Shown here in pieces: positions 51,793 through 59,765 of a DNA stretch of 64,000 bases (position 1 is the first letter of the stretch; each line of letters begins with the position of its first letter). A program made the translations under genes and the position numbers. Source of the stretch: Mucilaginibacter galii (lineage in GTDB: Bacteria > Bacteroidota > Bacteroidia > Sphingobacteriales > Sphingobacteriaceae); the NCBI RefSeq assembly GCF_014635825.1, contig NZ_BMDO01000005.1, positions 62,001 to 126,000 on the forward strand, given 5' to 3'. The notes beneath the pieces are model-generated. The model ran no database searches, had not been told where the DNA came from, and saw only the letters and a program-made list of their open reading frames with translations.

Positions 51793-52569
51793 ATGGCAGA
51801 ACAAATTATGAATTCGGGCTGGCGAAGATGGATGGAAAGCGTAGGCGACCAAACCGTGTTTTTAACCAGCTTTTTTCGCAATGTGTTTTCTGGTGGATTT
51901 GAATGGTCGGAGTTTGTGCGCCAGAGTTATGAAATTGGCTACAAATCGCTCACATTGGTAAGCATTACCTCTTTTATAATGGGTTTGGTGCTTATACTTC
52001 AGTTAAGGCCCACACTGGTTGATTTTGGTGCAGCAAGTATGCTGCCGCAAACGTTGGCTGTTTCTATTATACGGGAGATGGGCCCTATTATTACTGCTAT
52101 TATTTGTGCCGGCAAAATTGCTTCAAGCATAGGAGCCGAACTGGGCAGCATGAAGGTGACCGAGCAAATTGATGCCATGGAGGTGTCGGGTGCTAACCCT
52201 GTACAATACCTGGTTGTTACCCGTATATTGGCCACCACCTTAATGATTCCGTTGCTTACCATGATAGGCGATGTTATTTCTCTATTCGGCGGTTATTTCG
52301 CCCTCAACTTTACAGATGATGTAAGCTTTACGCTGTATTTTACCAAGTGTTTTGCATCGCTCGATTTTACCGACTATTTACCGGCACTGGTAAAAACTGT
52401 ATTCTTTGGTTTTGCTATTGGCTTTGTAGGTTGCTATAAAGGCTTTAACTCTAACAAAGGGACCGAAAGTGTTGGTTTAGCCGCTAACTCGGCAGTTGTA
52501 ACTGCTTCATTATGGGTTTTCTTTATAGATATGCTTGCTGTTCAAATTACTAACCTGTTATTTTATTAA
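51793..52569 (+). CDS. mlaE: MlaE-family ABC transporter permease
   Basis: 258 residues with five to six membrane helices. FRNVFSGGFEWSEFVRQSYEIGYKSLTLVSITSFIMGLVL and AELGSMKVTEQIDAMEVSGANPVQYLVVTRI are the hallmark MlaE motifs. Forms the inner-membrane core of the phospholipid transport system that keeps outer-membrane lipid asymmetry. First gene of an mlaE-mlaF-mlaD operon; no mlaB or mlaC follows, as usual in this phylum. Confidence 0.93.
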   Translation: MAEQIMNSGWRRWMESVGDQTVFLTSFFRNVFSGGFEWSEFVRQSYEIGYKSLTLVSITSFIMGLVLILQLRPTLVDFGAASMLPQTLAVSIIREMGPIITAIICAGKIASSIGAELGSMKVTEQIDAMEVSGANPVQYLVVTRILATTLMIPLLTMIGDVISLFGGYFALNFTDDVSFTLYFTKCFASLDFTDYLPALVKTVFFGFAIGFVGCYKGFNSNKGTESVGLAANSAVVTASLWVFFIDMLAVQITNLLFY

Positions 52570-52570
52570 T

Positions 52571-53362
52571 ATGGACGAGGTAAACCAGCATAAAGAAGGT
52601 GCCGAACAGCCCTCTGCCAAAACAGATGAGGTAATGGTTAAAATTGAGCACCTAAGAAAGTGCTTTGGCAGTAAAGAAGTATTAAAGGATATTAATTTAA
52701 CCTTACACAAAGGCGAGAACCTCATTGTGTTGGGGCGATCGGGACAGGGTAAATCAGTTACTATACAATGTATTGTAGGGCTTTTAACACCCGATAAAGG
52801 CTCGGTTAAAGTGTTTGGGCAAGAAGTAGCAGAACTTAGCAATGATGAGCTAAAAGAATTGCGCACCAGGGTGGGTTTCTTATTTCAAAGCGGAGCCCTG
52901 TACGACTCCATGACCGTAAAGGAAAACCTGGAGTTTGCACTTACCCGTGTTTTGAAAATAAAAGATCAGCAGGAACTTGACCAGCGGGTAAAAGAGGTAC
53001 TGGAAGGCATTGGTTTACCCGAAGCAATTGATAAAATGCCATCAGATCTGTCGGGCGGGATGCGTAAAAGGGTAGGGCTGGCGCGTACATTGATTGTAAA
53101 GCCCGAAATTATGCTTTATGATGAGCCTACTACCGGCTTAGATCCTATCACCTCAAGAGAAATAAGCGAGCTGATATTGAAAATGCAGAAGAAATACAAA
53201 ACCTCTTCTATCATTATTACCCATGATATGGAATGCGCACGCATTACAGGAGACCGGGTATTAATTATGAACGACGGTGAGTACATAGCACAAGGAACTT
53301 TTGAGGAACTGCAGCACTCAGAAGACGAATTTGTAAAATCATTCTTTTTAGATACGTTATGA
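52571..53362 (+). CDS. mlaF: MlaF-family ABC transporter ATP-binding protein
   Basis: 263 residues from the ATG at 52571, one base after the mlaE stop; an upstream in-frame start at 52535 inside mlaE is less likely because it adds twelve non-conserved residues. Walker A GRSGQGKS (near residue 58), Q-loop FLFQSGALYDSMTVKENLEFAL, signature LSGGMRKRVGLARTL and Walker B IMLYDEPTTGLDPITS, H-loop IIITHDM. The C-terminal extension mirrors MlaF proteins. It powers the lipid transport complex. Confidence 0.93.
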   Translation: MDEVNQHKEGAEQPSAKTDEVMVKIEHLRKCFGSKEVLKDINLTLHKGENLIVLGRSGQGKSVTIQCIVGLLTPDKGSVKVFGQEVAELSNDELKELRTRVGFLFQSGALYDSMTVKENLEFALTRVLKIKDQQELDQRVKEVLEGIGLPEAIDKMPSDLSGGMRKRVGLARTLIVKPEIMLYDEPTTGLDPITSREISELILKMQKKYKTSSIIITHDMECARITGDRVLIMNDGEYIAQGTFEELQHSEDEFVKSFFLDTL

Positions 53363-54174
53363 AAACAACATCAGGACAAAAAATAAAAATAGGCGTATTT
53401 GTTTTAGTGGGATTGGTAGTCATATTTTTAGGTATATTCTTAATTGGCAGCCAAAAAAGCATGTTCAATTCTACGTTTAGCGTACATGGCGTTTTTAAGA
53501 ACGTTAACGGCCTTATGGTTGGTAATAATGTAAGGTTTGCCGGTATTAACGTTGGTGTGGTAGAGGGCATCAATATTGTGTCTGACAGCTCGGTGCGTGT
53601 AGACCTTACGTTGAACGAGAACGTCAGAAAGTTTATAAAAAAGGATGCCAAAGTAAGCATAGGCAGCGATGGCTTAATGGGCGATAAACTGGTGGTCATA
53701 AGTTCGGGCGGCTCTACCAGTCGTGAAGAGGTGGAGGGTGGTGATAAACTAACTGCCGTAAACCCACTGGATGTAGATAAAATAATTAATAAACTGACCA
53801 AGGTAGCAGATAATGCCGAAGAGCTTACCAGTAATTTAACAGCTATAGTGCGCGATATTAACCATGGGAAAGGTTCGTTGGGTAAATTGTTGAAGAATGA
53901 TAAGATTGCCAATGATCTGGCTACCACGGTATCCTCAGCTAAAACAACCATTGGTAACGCCAATAAAACAACCGTAACCCTGAACGAAGATCTCAAGGCA
54001 GCGCAAAGCAATTTCCTACTGAGAGGTTTTTTTAAGGGCAAAGAGAAAGCTAAACAAAAGAAAATAGATTCGGCCCGTAAGGCGCAGGAGAAGATCAAGG
54101 AAGATCAGGAAAAGCTTAAGAAGGCACAGGATAAAGCAGCTAAAAAAGCAAAAGAAGACGCTGAGAAACAGTAA
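53359..54174 (+). CDS. mlaD: MlaD-family MCE protein
   Basis: 271 residues. N-terminal membrane anchor (about 10-30, IGVFVLVGLVVIFLGIFLIG), MCE domain about 35-120 (FSVHGVFKNVNGLMVGNNVRFAGINVGVVEGI, GDKLVVISSGGS), then helical sequence and a Lys/Ala-rich charged tail (EKLKKAQDKAAKKAKEDAEK). Substrate-binding ring of the lipid transporter. The start overlaps mlaF by four bases; a terminator follows. Confidence 0.9.
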   Translation: MKTTSGQKIKIGVFVLVGLVVIFLGIFLIGSQKSMFNSTFSVHGVFKNVNGLMVGNNVRFAGINVGVVEGINIVSDSSVRVDLTLNENVRKFIKKDAKVSIGSDGLMGDKLVVISSGGSTSREEVEGGDKLTAVNPLDVDKIINKLTKVADNAEELTSNLTAIVRDINHGKGSLGKLLKNDKIANDLATTVSSAKTTIGNANKTTVTLNEDLKAAQSNFLLRGFFKGKEKAKQKKIDSARKAQEKIKEDQEKLKKAQDKAAKKAKEDAEKQ

Positions 54175-54187
54175 TATAAAGTAATAG

Positions 54188-54224
54188 AAAAAGGGCGCTG
54201 CACATTATCTGCAGCACCCTTTTT
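54188..54224 (+). terminator. Terminator after mlaD
   Basis: AAAAAGGG-C-GCTGCA and TGCAGC-A-CCCTTTTT form a 14-pair stem with one mismatch and a seven-base loop, followed by T. It also faces the convergent glutathione peroxidase gene and may serve both. Confidence 0.8.
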
Positions 54225-54240
54225 AAGTATAATGTCTTAA

Positions 54241-54750
54241 TTATAATTTACTGGTGATCTCCGGAGATAATGGGGTAACGGCCGAACGGTAACGGTGTAT
54301 TAATTTACCATTTTCATCGATCAGAAATTTCTCAAAGTTCCATTTAATTTCGCCTGTAAAATCAGGGTTTTCCTGGGTGGTTAAATACTGGAAGATAGGG
54401 GCAATGTCTAAACCTTTAACACTAACTTTCTCGCTTAGTGGAAAAGTTACGCCAAAGTTTTTAGAGCAAAACTCTTTGATCTCAGTATTTGAGCCCGGCT
54501 CCTGTCCGTTAAAGTTATTAGCCGGAAAGCCTACTACCACAACCTTATCTTTATACTGATCGGCCAGCTTTTGTAATTCGGCATATTGCTTGGTATAACC
54601 GCATTTTGAGGCCGTGTTTACAATTAGCAATTTTTTGCCTTTGTATTTAGACAGATTAAAGTTTTTACCGTCAATATCCTTTACTTTAAAATCATAAACT
54701 GTACTGGGTGTAGTAAACAGCAGTGTTAACATGAGCGCTAATATTTTCAT
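54241..54750 (-). CDS. Glutathione peroxidase family protein
   Basis: 169 residues with an N-terminal hydrophobic leader (about 1-19), so exported. Catalytic Cys in VNTASKCGYTKQYAEL (Cys replaces selenocysteine), Gln/Asn/Trp tetrad elements in VGFPANNFNGQEPGSNTEI and IKWNFEKFLIDENGK. Cys-type bacterial homologues often use thioredoxin rather than glutathione. Located 52 bases after ybeY in the same orientation; it may be the last gene of that operon. Confidence 0.9.
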   Translation of the reverse strand: MKILALMLTLLFTTPSTVYDFKVKDIDGKNFNLSKYKGKKLLIVNTASKCGYTKQYAELQKLADQYKDKVVVVGFPANNFNGQEPGSNTEIKEFCSKNFGVTFPLSEKVSVKGLDIAPIFQYLTTQENPDFTGEIKWNFEKFLIDENGKLIHRYRSAVTPLSPEITSKL

Positions 54751-54802
54751 AATTAAATGTTTTTAAATGATTACGAAGTAAAGGTAGCTAATGGTTTACT
54801 AA

Positions 54803-55228
54803 TCAGAAACTTTTTATAGCCAGGTATTCATTTTCCTTTTGGGTCATCAGCTTTTTATCAGCAGGTTTCTTGTCTTTATAGCCAAGCAGATGCAATGCAC
54901 CATGAATTATAACCCGGTGCAGTTCGGTATCGGCATCAACATTAAATTTTTGCGCGTTCTCCTGCGTGCGGTCTACCGAAATAAAAATATCGCCGGTTAT
55001 GAAGCCCGGCTTTTCCGAATTATCGAAAGTTACAATATCGGTATAGGTATCGTGGTTAAGGTATTGCTGGTTAATTTGCAGCAAATAAGCATCGGAGCAT
55101 AAAATATAATTAAGCTCACTAAGGCGATAGCCTTCGGCGGTAATAGTGTCTTTGATCCAGCGCTTAAGCTGTAGTTTGTTTTTGAGTTTGTAGCCGGTAT
55201 CTTCGGTAAAAAAATGAATAGCTGCCAT
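54803..55228 (-). CDS. ybeY: Endoribonuclease YbeY (rRNA maturation)
   Basis: 141 residues. Zn-binding HRVIIHGALHLLGYKDKKPAD is the YbeY H-x3-H-x5-H-type site with the third ligand shifted (GYKDKKPAD instead of GYDH), a variant common in Bacteroidota. TDIVTFDNSEKPGFITGDIFISVDRTQENA matches the family strand region. Acts in 16S rRNA 3' processing and ribosome quality control. Its start is immediately after the RsbW-like stop. Confidence 0.92.
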   Translation of the reverse strand: MAAIHFFTEDTGYKLKNKLQLKRWIKDTITAEGYRLSELNYILCSDAYLLQINQQYLNHDTYTDIVTFDNSEKPGFITGDIFISVDRTQENAQKFNVDADTELHRVIIHGALHLLGYKDKKPADKKLMTQKENEYLAIKSF

Positions 55229-55663
55229 TTAAAATTTAAAGTGCAATTCTACCTCATTGCCACGGGTATTAAAAATACACTGGTCGGCCAGGTGCTTTAA
55301 AATAAAAACGCCGCGGCCTGTCAGTTTTTCCAGGTTTTCTTCTGCAGTAGGGTCGGGGAGTTGGTTATAATCAAATCCTTCGCCTTCGTCGGTTATTGTC
55401 CAGATAGAACGTTTAGGATCAACATCCGCATTAACAATTACCTTTTTGTTAGCATCAAGCTTATTGCCATGCACAATAGCGTTTATTGCAGCCTCGTTAA
55501 GGCAGGTCATCATATTGGCAAAAGTATCATCGCTTATCTTAAACTTGTCAGCAATATCTTCAATCAAGTTCTCAAGCAAGGTAATGCTCTCATACGTTGA
55601 CGGAAGTTGCAGTGTATACAGTTCCCCTGTTGAAACACTGTTGGGTTGGATATTATTTTGCAT
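55229..55663 (-). CDS. RsbW-like anti-sigma kinase / ATP-binding protein
   Basis: 144 residues from the ATG at 55663. A 5' extension to 55741 would overlap the DUF4175 gene by 88 bases and is not chosen; the 55663 start overlaps by 11 (ATGCAAAATAA) instead. HATPase_c_2 features: MMTCLNEAAINAIVHGNKLD (N-box), WTITDEGEGFDYNQLPDP (G1), LTGRGVFILKHLAD (G2). No anti-anti-sigma or sigma-B gene is near. In an operon with DUF4175 and ybeY, an association I recall from other Bacteroidota. Confidence 0.82.
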   Translation of the reverse strand: MQNNIQPNSVSTGELYTLQLPSTYESITLLENLIEDIADKFKISDDTFANMMTCLNEAAINAIVHGNKLDANKKVIVNADVDPKRSIWTITDEGEGFDYNQLPDPTAEENLEKLTGRGVFILKHLADQCIFNTRGNEVELHFKF

Positions 55664-58600
55664 TAAGTTGGTCAAAGTAACGTTTAATTTTTTGTTTATA
55701 GTATAAATTGAGAGCAGATGGTACTGTATGTATCTGTTCAACCTGCTTTGCCTTTAACTGCTCAAAATTTTGCAAAGCTTTAATATACCCCGGCGGCTTG
55801 TTTTTCCCTGCCTGGCTCTCCCGCTGCTTATCCTGTTCCCGTTCCTGCTCTGCTTTCTCTGCCTCCAATAACCGGGTTTGTATTTGCTGCTGTCTCTTTA
55901 ACGATTCCTCCGTGATTTTCTTGTTTACGAGATCAGTCTCGGTTTGTTCCATTTCTTTAGATATTTTATCGAGATTACCCAACTTACCGGTGCCATCTTT
56001 GTTTTGCTGGCGGCTTAATTGCTGCAATTGTTGCCGTATAGCCTGCTGTTGGCGGGCCATCCGGGCCATTTGCTCACTTATACTATTACCCTGGCCGCTT
56101 TGCTCGCCTCCCGGCTTTTTAGCACTTTGGCCCTGGTTGCCCTGCTGCATCTGCTCACGCATTTTTTGCATGTTTTTATTCAGTTGCTGCTGCATCTGGC
56201 TTAACTGCGATACCGATTGCTGCTGTTTTTTTCCACCTTTACCGCTGCCTTTATTCATGGCATCCTGCAAATGGTCTAAAGCCTCGTTCAACATTAACGC
56301 CAGATTATTCATAGAGGTCATGGCGTATTGCTGGTTGCGGTTAGCCTCGGGAGTGCGGCGGTCGCCCAGGTTTTCAAGCGCCTTATCAATATGATCGTTA
56401 ATGCTGGCTACTTCCTGGTTTACGGTAGCCTGTATTTGCGGAATGCGGCGGCTGAGCGCATACAGGGTATCTTCTGCTGTTTTTAAATTATCCTTAATAT
56501 CCTTCTGCTTTTGCGCGGTTGCCACATAAGCCGGATCATTGCCACTCATTCCCCTAAATGCCTGCATCACTTTTTCCTGCTCAAATGAACTGGTTACCAG
56601 TACCTTCAGTAACTCTCGTAACTGTTGCGCATTTACCATGTTCTCCTCCTGCTCGCCCTCCTGTTCATCTTGCTGCATTTTTTGTGCCATTTGTTGCATG
56701 GCTTTGGCCGCCTGATCTTGCGCTTGTGAGGCCTTTGCTCTATCGTTCTTTTGCAACTGCTGGCTGCTGTTCTCCATTTGCTGTTCTACAGCCTGGGTTT
56801 CTTTTTCTTGCTTGGTAAAATTGTTTTTTTGCTCTAATTGCTGGTTGGTTTTATCCAACTCCTGCATTGTTTTTTTTACCTCCTGAAAGTCCTGCTTTAG
56901 TTGTTGCTGCTCTTTTTGCAATTGCAGTTTATCTGCACCGGGCTGCTTGGTTTGTTCGGCCAGTTTTTGCTGCTGCTGGGCCAGTTTATTAAGCTGATTA
57001 ATATTCTGATTTAATTTTTGTTCGAAATCTAATTGCTTGTATAATTCGAGCATACGGTCAAGTTCCTTTTTTAAGGACTTGTTATCGTTCTGCATTTTAG
57101 ACAGTTCGTTTTGTGCTCCATCTTTTTGCTGTTTTTCGAGCATTTCCTGAAGTTTTTTGAGCATTTCCTGGGTTTTTTCGTCAAGAACTTGGTTAAACAG
57201 ATTTTCCATTTCTTTCTGTTTTTCCTGTAACTCGGGCGTTTGAGGCTGGTTTTCCTTGCGCTCAAACTGGTCCTTTTTGTTTTGGGCCTGCACCTCTTTA
57301 ACTAATTCGTTTAACTCTGCTTTTTTGCGCAGCAGGTCTTCTACCTGTTTCTTTTCTTCGAAGCTTAAGTTATTCTTGTTCAACAACAACTGGTTAAGCT
57401 TTTGGGCATCGCGTTCCACCTGTGCAGCCAGCTTTATGGCCGATAGCATTTTTTGTTTTACGGCCTGAGTGTTGGCATTAAGCTGCTCGTTTAATTCTTT
57501 TTCGGTTGGCATTTGTAGTGTACGCTCGGCAGACCTAACCCTTTTAGGCCCCGTTACGGCGTCATTATCAGCTACTTCGAAGTAATAGCTTACTTGGTCG
57601 CCCGGCTTAATACCCAGATCTTTCAAATCCCAATAATAAAAGAATGAAGCCTGTGTATTAGCAAGATCAGCTTTAACAGCCTTTGTTACAGCTTTAGGAC
57701 CTGCACCCGATTTGTTGGTGCTGTAATGGAATGTTAACGATGAAAAGCCATGATCATCTTTAACATCGCCGGTAAAATACAGCGCTTTACTGCTTACCGA
57801 ATCCTGTTTTTCCTGCACGTTAATGGCAGGCATTTCATCGGCAATAATGTTGATATGATAGCTGGCCGCTTCGCCCGGTTGAGTATTACTGGTTAAAGGC
57901 AGTAAACTATATAGCGTGTTTTTATATACTTTTTCGCTGTGTGTAAATAAACCGCTTTGTGCCAACGTTAGTTCCTGAGTCCGCTGATCTATAGAGAATT
58001 GCAGCTTGCTGGCATTTTGAGTTTGCAATAGCCACTTTACGGTGGTTCCGGCCGGAACGGTTAAGTCTCCGGCATTGTTCAGCTTTTCGGCTGGCTTATG
58101 CAGGTAGGTGGGGTAAACCAGTTCAACATCAAAGTGCAGTAACGATGGTTTTAAGTTAACCTTGATCTGATACAAGGGTGAAGTGTAACCATTAGCCGTG
58201 AAACGAAACGCCGTATTTTGCTGTAAGTTAGTAAACAGATAGTGAAAGCGCGACAGATTTTCCTTATCGAGCTTAAAGATATTGCTGCCGGTTTCGATGT
58301 ATACATCAGCTGGCAGGTTGTTGCCTTCAATCTTTAGCTCTAACTTTAAATCGTTACCCTGTACGGCAGCTAAAACGGGGTTAAGCACTATAAACTTAAA
58401 TGGTGCCACCGGGGCAAAATGTTGGTTGTGATGAATAAGCCGTTTAGTGCTTTCAGTTAGAACACCGGGCGCTGCAAAAGCAATAATTAAGATTAATGCA
58501 ACCGGTACTGCCACCCACTTCAAATAACGTTTATTATGCTTTAAATTAATAGCTGAAGGAAAGCTGACCGGATTTAATGTATCTATCTTTTGATTAATGC

Positions 58601-59000
58601 TGGCCTCAATTAATTGCCTATGCCGTTCGTTTTGCTGAGCCTGCTTTTTAAGTTGTAATGTGTTTAACAGCTTGTCTCTTACCTCGCCAAAGTGCTGGCC
58701 AATAATTTCGGCAGCCTCATCATGCGTTAACGTTTTGCCTAAATTAAAATAAGCAAATAACGATGGAATAACCAGCCATACTAATAAGGTGAAATTAAGC
58801 AAGATGAAGCCATAAAACAGCAGCGTACGCAGCAGGGTATTAAAGTTACCAAAGTACTCTAAAAGCGCTATAGTGATGTAGGCAGAAAATAAACCGGCCC
58901 CTAAAAAAATAAGACCACGTAATAAATTGTTAAGGTAATACTTTCTAATAAAAGCATTTACCCTGTCAATCAGTACTGTATAATTGTCTGATGCCTGCAT
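55653..59000 (-). CDS. DUF4175 family membrane protein with giant Gln-rich coiled coil
   Basis: 1115 residues. N-terminal helices at about 30-50, 57-77 and 160-180 with a cytoplasmic helical stretch between; then extracytoplasmic beta domains (about 200-500); then a ~600-residue coiled coil dominated by Gln, Lys and Glu (MQQMAQKMQQDEQEGEQEEN, MREQMQQGNQGQ, RQQQAIRQQLQQLSRQQ). DUF4175 is frequent in Bacteroidota and some alphaproteobacteria, with no known function. It overlaps the following RsbW-like start by 11 bases. The 59001-59270 gap before the tRNA has no ORF. Confidence 0.85.
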   Translation of the reverse strand: MQASDNYTVLIDRVNAFIRKYYLNNLLRGLIFLGAGLFSAYITIALLEYFGNFNTLLRTLLFYGFILLNFTLLVWLVIPSLFAYFNLGKTLTHDEAAEIIGQHFGEVRDKLLNTLQLKKQAQQNERHRQLIEASINQKIDTLNPVSFPSAINLKHNKRYLKWVAVPVALILIIAFAAPGVLTESTKRLIHHNQHFAPVAPFKFIVLNPVLAAVQGNDLKLELKIEGNNLPADVYIETGSNIFKLDKENLSRFHYLFTNLQQNTAFRFTANGYTSPLYQIKVNLKPSLLHFDVELVYPTYLHKPAEKLNNAGDLTVPAGTTVKWLLQTQNASKLQFSIDQRTQELTLAQSGLFTHSEKVYKNTLYSLLPLTSNTQPGEAASYHINIIADEMPAINVQEKQDSVSSKALYFTGDVKDDHGFSSLTFHYSTNKSGAGPKAVTKAVKADLANTQASFFYYWDLKDLGIKPGDQVSYYFEVADNDAVTGPKRVRSAERTLQMPTEKELNEQLNANTQAVKQKMLSAIKLAAQVERDAQKLNQLLLNKNNLSFEEKKQVEDLLRKKAELNELVKEVQAQNKKDQFERKENQPQTPELQEKQKEMENLFNQVLDEKTQEMLKKLQEMLEKQQKDGAQNELSKMQNDNKSLKKELDRMLELYKQLDFEQKLNQNINQLNKLAQQQQKLAEQTKQPGADKLQLQKEQQQLKQDFQEVKKTMQELDKTNQQLEQKNNFTKQEKETQAVEQQMENSSQQLQKNDRAKASQAQDQAAKAMQQMAQKMQQDEQEGEQEENMVNAQQLRELLKVLVTSSFEQEKVMQAFRGMSGNDPAYVATAQKQKDIKDNLKTAEDTLYALSRRIPQIQATVNQEVASINDHIDKALENLGDRRTPEANRNQQYAMTSMNNLALMLNEALDHLQDAMNKGSGKGGKKQQQSVSQLSQMQQQLNKNMQKMREQMQQGNQGQSAKKPGGEQSGQGNSISEQMARMARQQQAIRQQLQQLSRQQNKDGTGKLGNLDKISKEMEQTETDLVNKKITEESLKRQQQIQTRLLEAEKAEQEREQDKQRESQAGKNKPPGYIKALQNFEQLKAKQVEQIHTVPSALNLYYKQKIKRYFDQLNAK

Positions 59001-59188
59001 TCCTGAACACTAATGTAGCTAATATAATTTAAACGAAAATTTACCAGGTCGAATACTTTCACTCATGAGATTTTTACATGAGAGGAAACTTTAATGATAA
59101 TTTATTAAATATACAATAATAATTACAACCCAGAGGAGTATGCGTACTTAACTAGTGTGTCAATATTTTAACTTTTAAACCAATTATT

Positions 59189-59196
59189 TATATTTG
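59189..59196 (+). promoter_or_regulatory. Candidate -7 element of the tRNA-Pro gene
   Basis: TATATTTG fits TAnnTTTG and is 74 bases before the tRNA. No -33 TTG at the usual spacing is seen. The assignment is position based. Confidence 0.35.
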
Positions 59197-59270
59197 CTGC
59201 CTAATTTCTAATTATTAAGTAATTAATAAGTCATTAAGCAAAAAGAGATGAAGTCTTAAAAGCTTAATTT

Positions 59271-59347
59271 CGGGATGTAGCGTAGCCCGGTATCGCGCCA
59301 GCATGGGGTGCTGGAGGTCGTAGGTTCAAATCCTGCCATCCCGACCA
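59271..59347 (+). tRNA. tRNA-Pro (GGG anticodon)
   Basis: Acceptor stem CGGGATG (59271-59277) pairs with CATCCCG (59337-59343), followed by discriminator A and an encoded CCA. D-arm GTAGCGTAGCCCGGTATCGC; anticodon stem CCAGC/GCTGG with loop ATGGGGT, so anticodon GGG (Pro, CCC/CCU codons). T-arm with GTTCAAATC. 77 bases including CCA. Its surroundings are AT-rich and gene free. Confidence 0.95.
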
Positions 59348-59765
59348 ATTATAGATAGTTAAATAAGATTTGAGCTTATCTTTTTAATACTTTATATAGA
59401 AGTATAACCTCTTATTAGACTCTTGTAAGTGCTTTAAGTACAATGCGTTACAGCGTGCATAACTTTCTCAAGAATACAGCGCTTTGCTTTAGTATTTGCT
59501 GTTGGGTTAAATACCGTGTTTTAACGGTTGAAGATGGGTGTTTACGACTCAGATCAACGTTATTATCTGTACTAATTTTATATAATTATTTGAGATACAG
59601 TAGCAACCAGCTATTAAATAATTAAAGTGAAATGTTACCAATAATTATACTAAAAATTAATTAGGCATATCCCGCCAAATATTAATTCAAAAATTGCCAG
59701 TTATACAATCGATTTAGTTTAACGCCTGTGCTTTAAAAGTACAGCAATCTTATCATAATTTATAT
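59348..59765. other. AT-rich gene-free gap before the MBG gene
   Basis: No convincing ORF (a 60-codon frame at 59443 has no motif or RBS), no hairpin terminator and no clear TAnnTTTG box near the MBG start. Probably the promoter region of that gene. Confidence 0.5.

Noticed and set aside
52535..52570. Longer mlaF start inside mlaE
   Set aside because: The twelve added residues are not family-like and the ATG at 52571 follows the mlaE stop directly.
55708..56818. Cys- and Leu-rich plus-strand frames opposite the DUF4175 coiled coil
   Set aside because: Complement of CAG/AAG-rich coiled-coil codons gives Cys/Leu-rich translations; no start signals.
59443..59625. 60-codon ORF between the tRNA and MBG gene
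   Set aside because: No family motif, RBS or promoter; composition matches the AT-rich gap.
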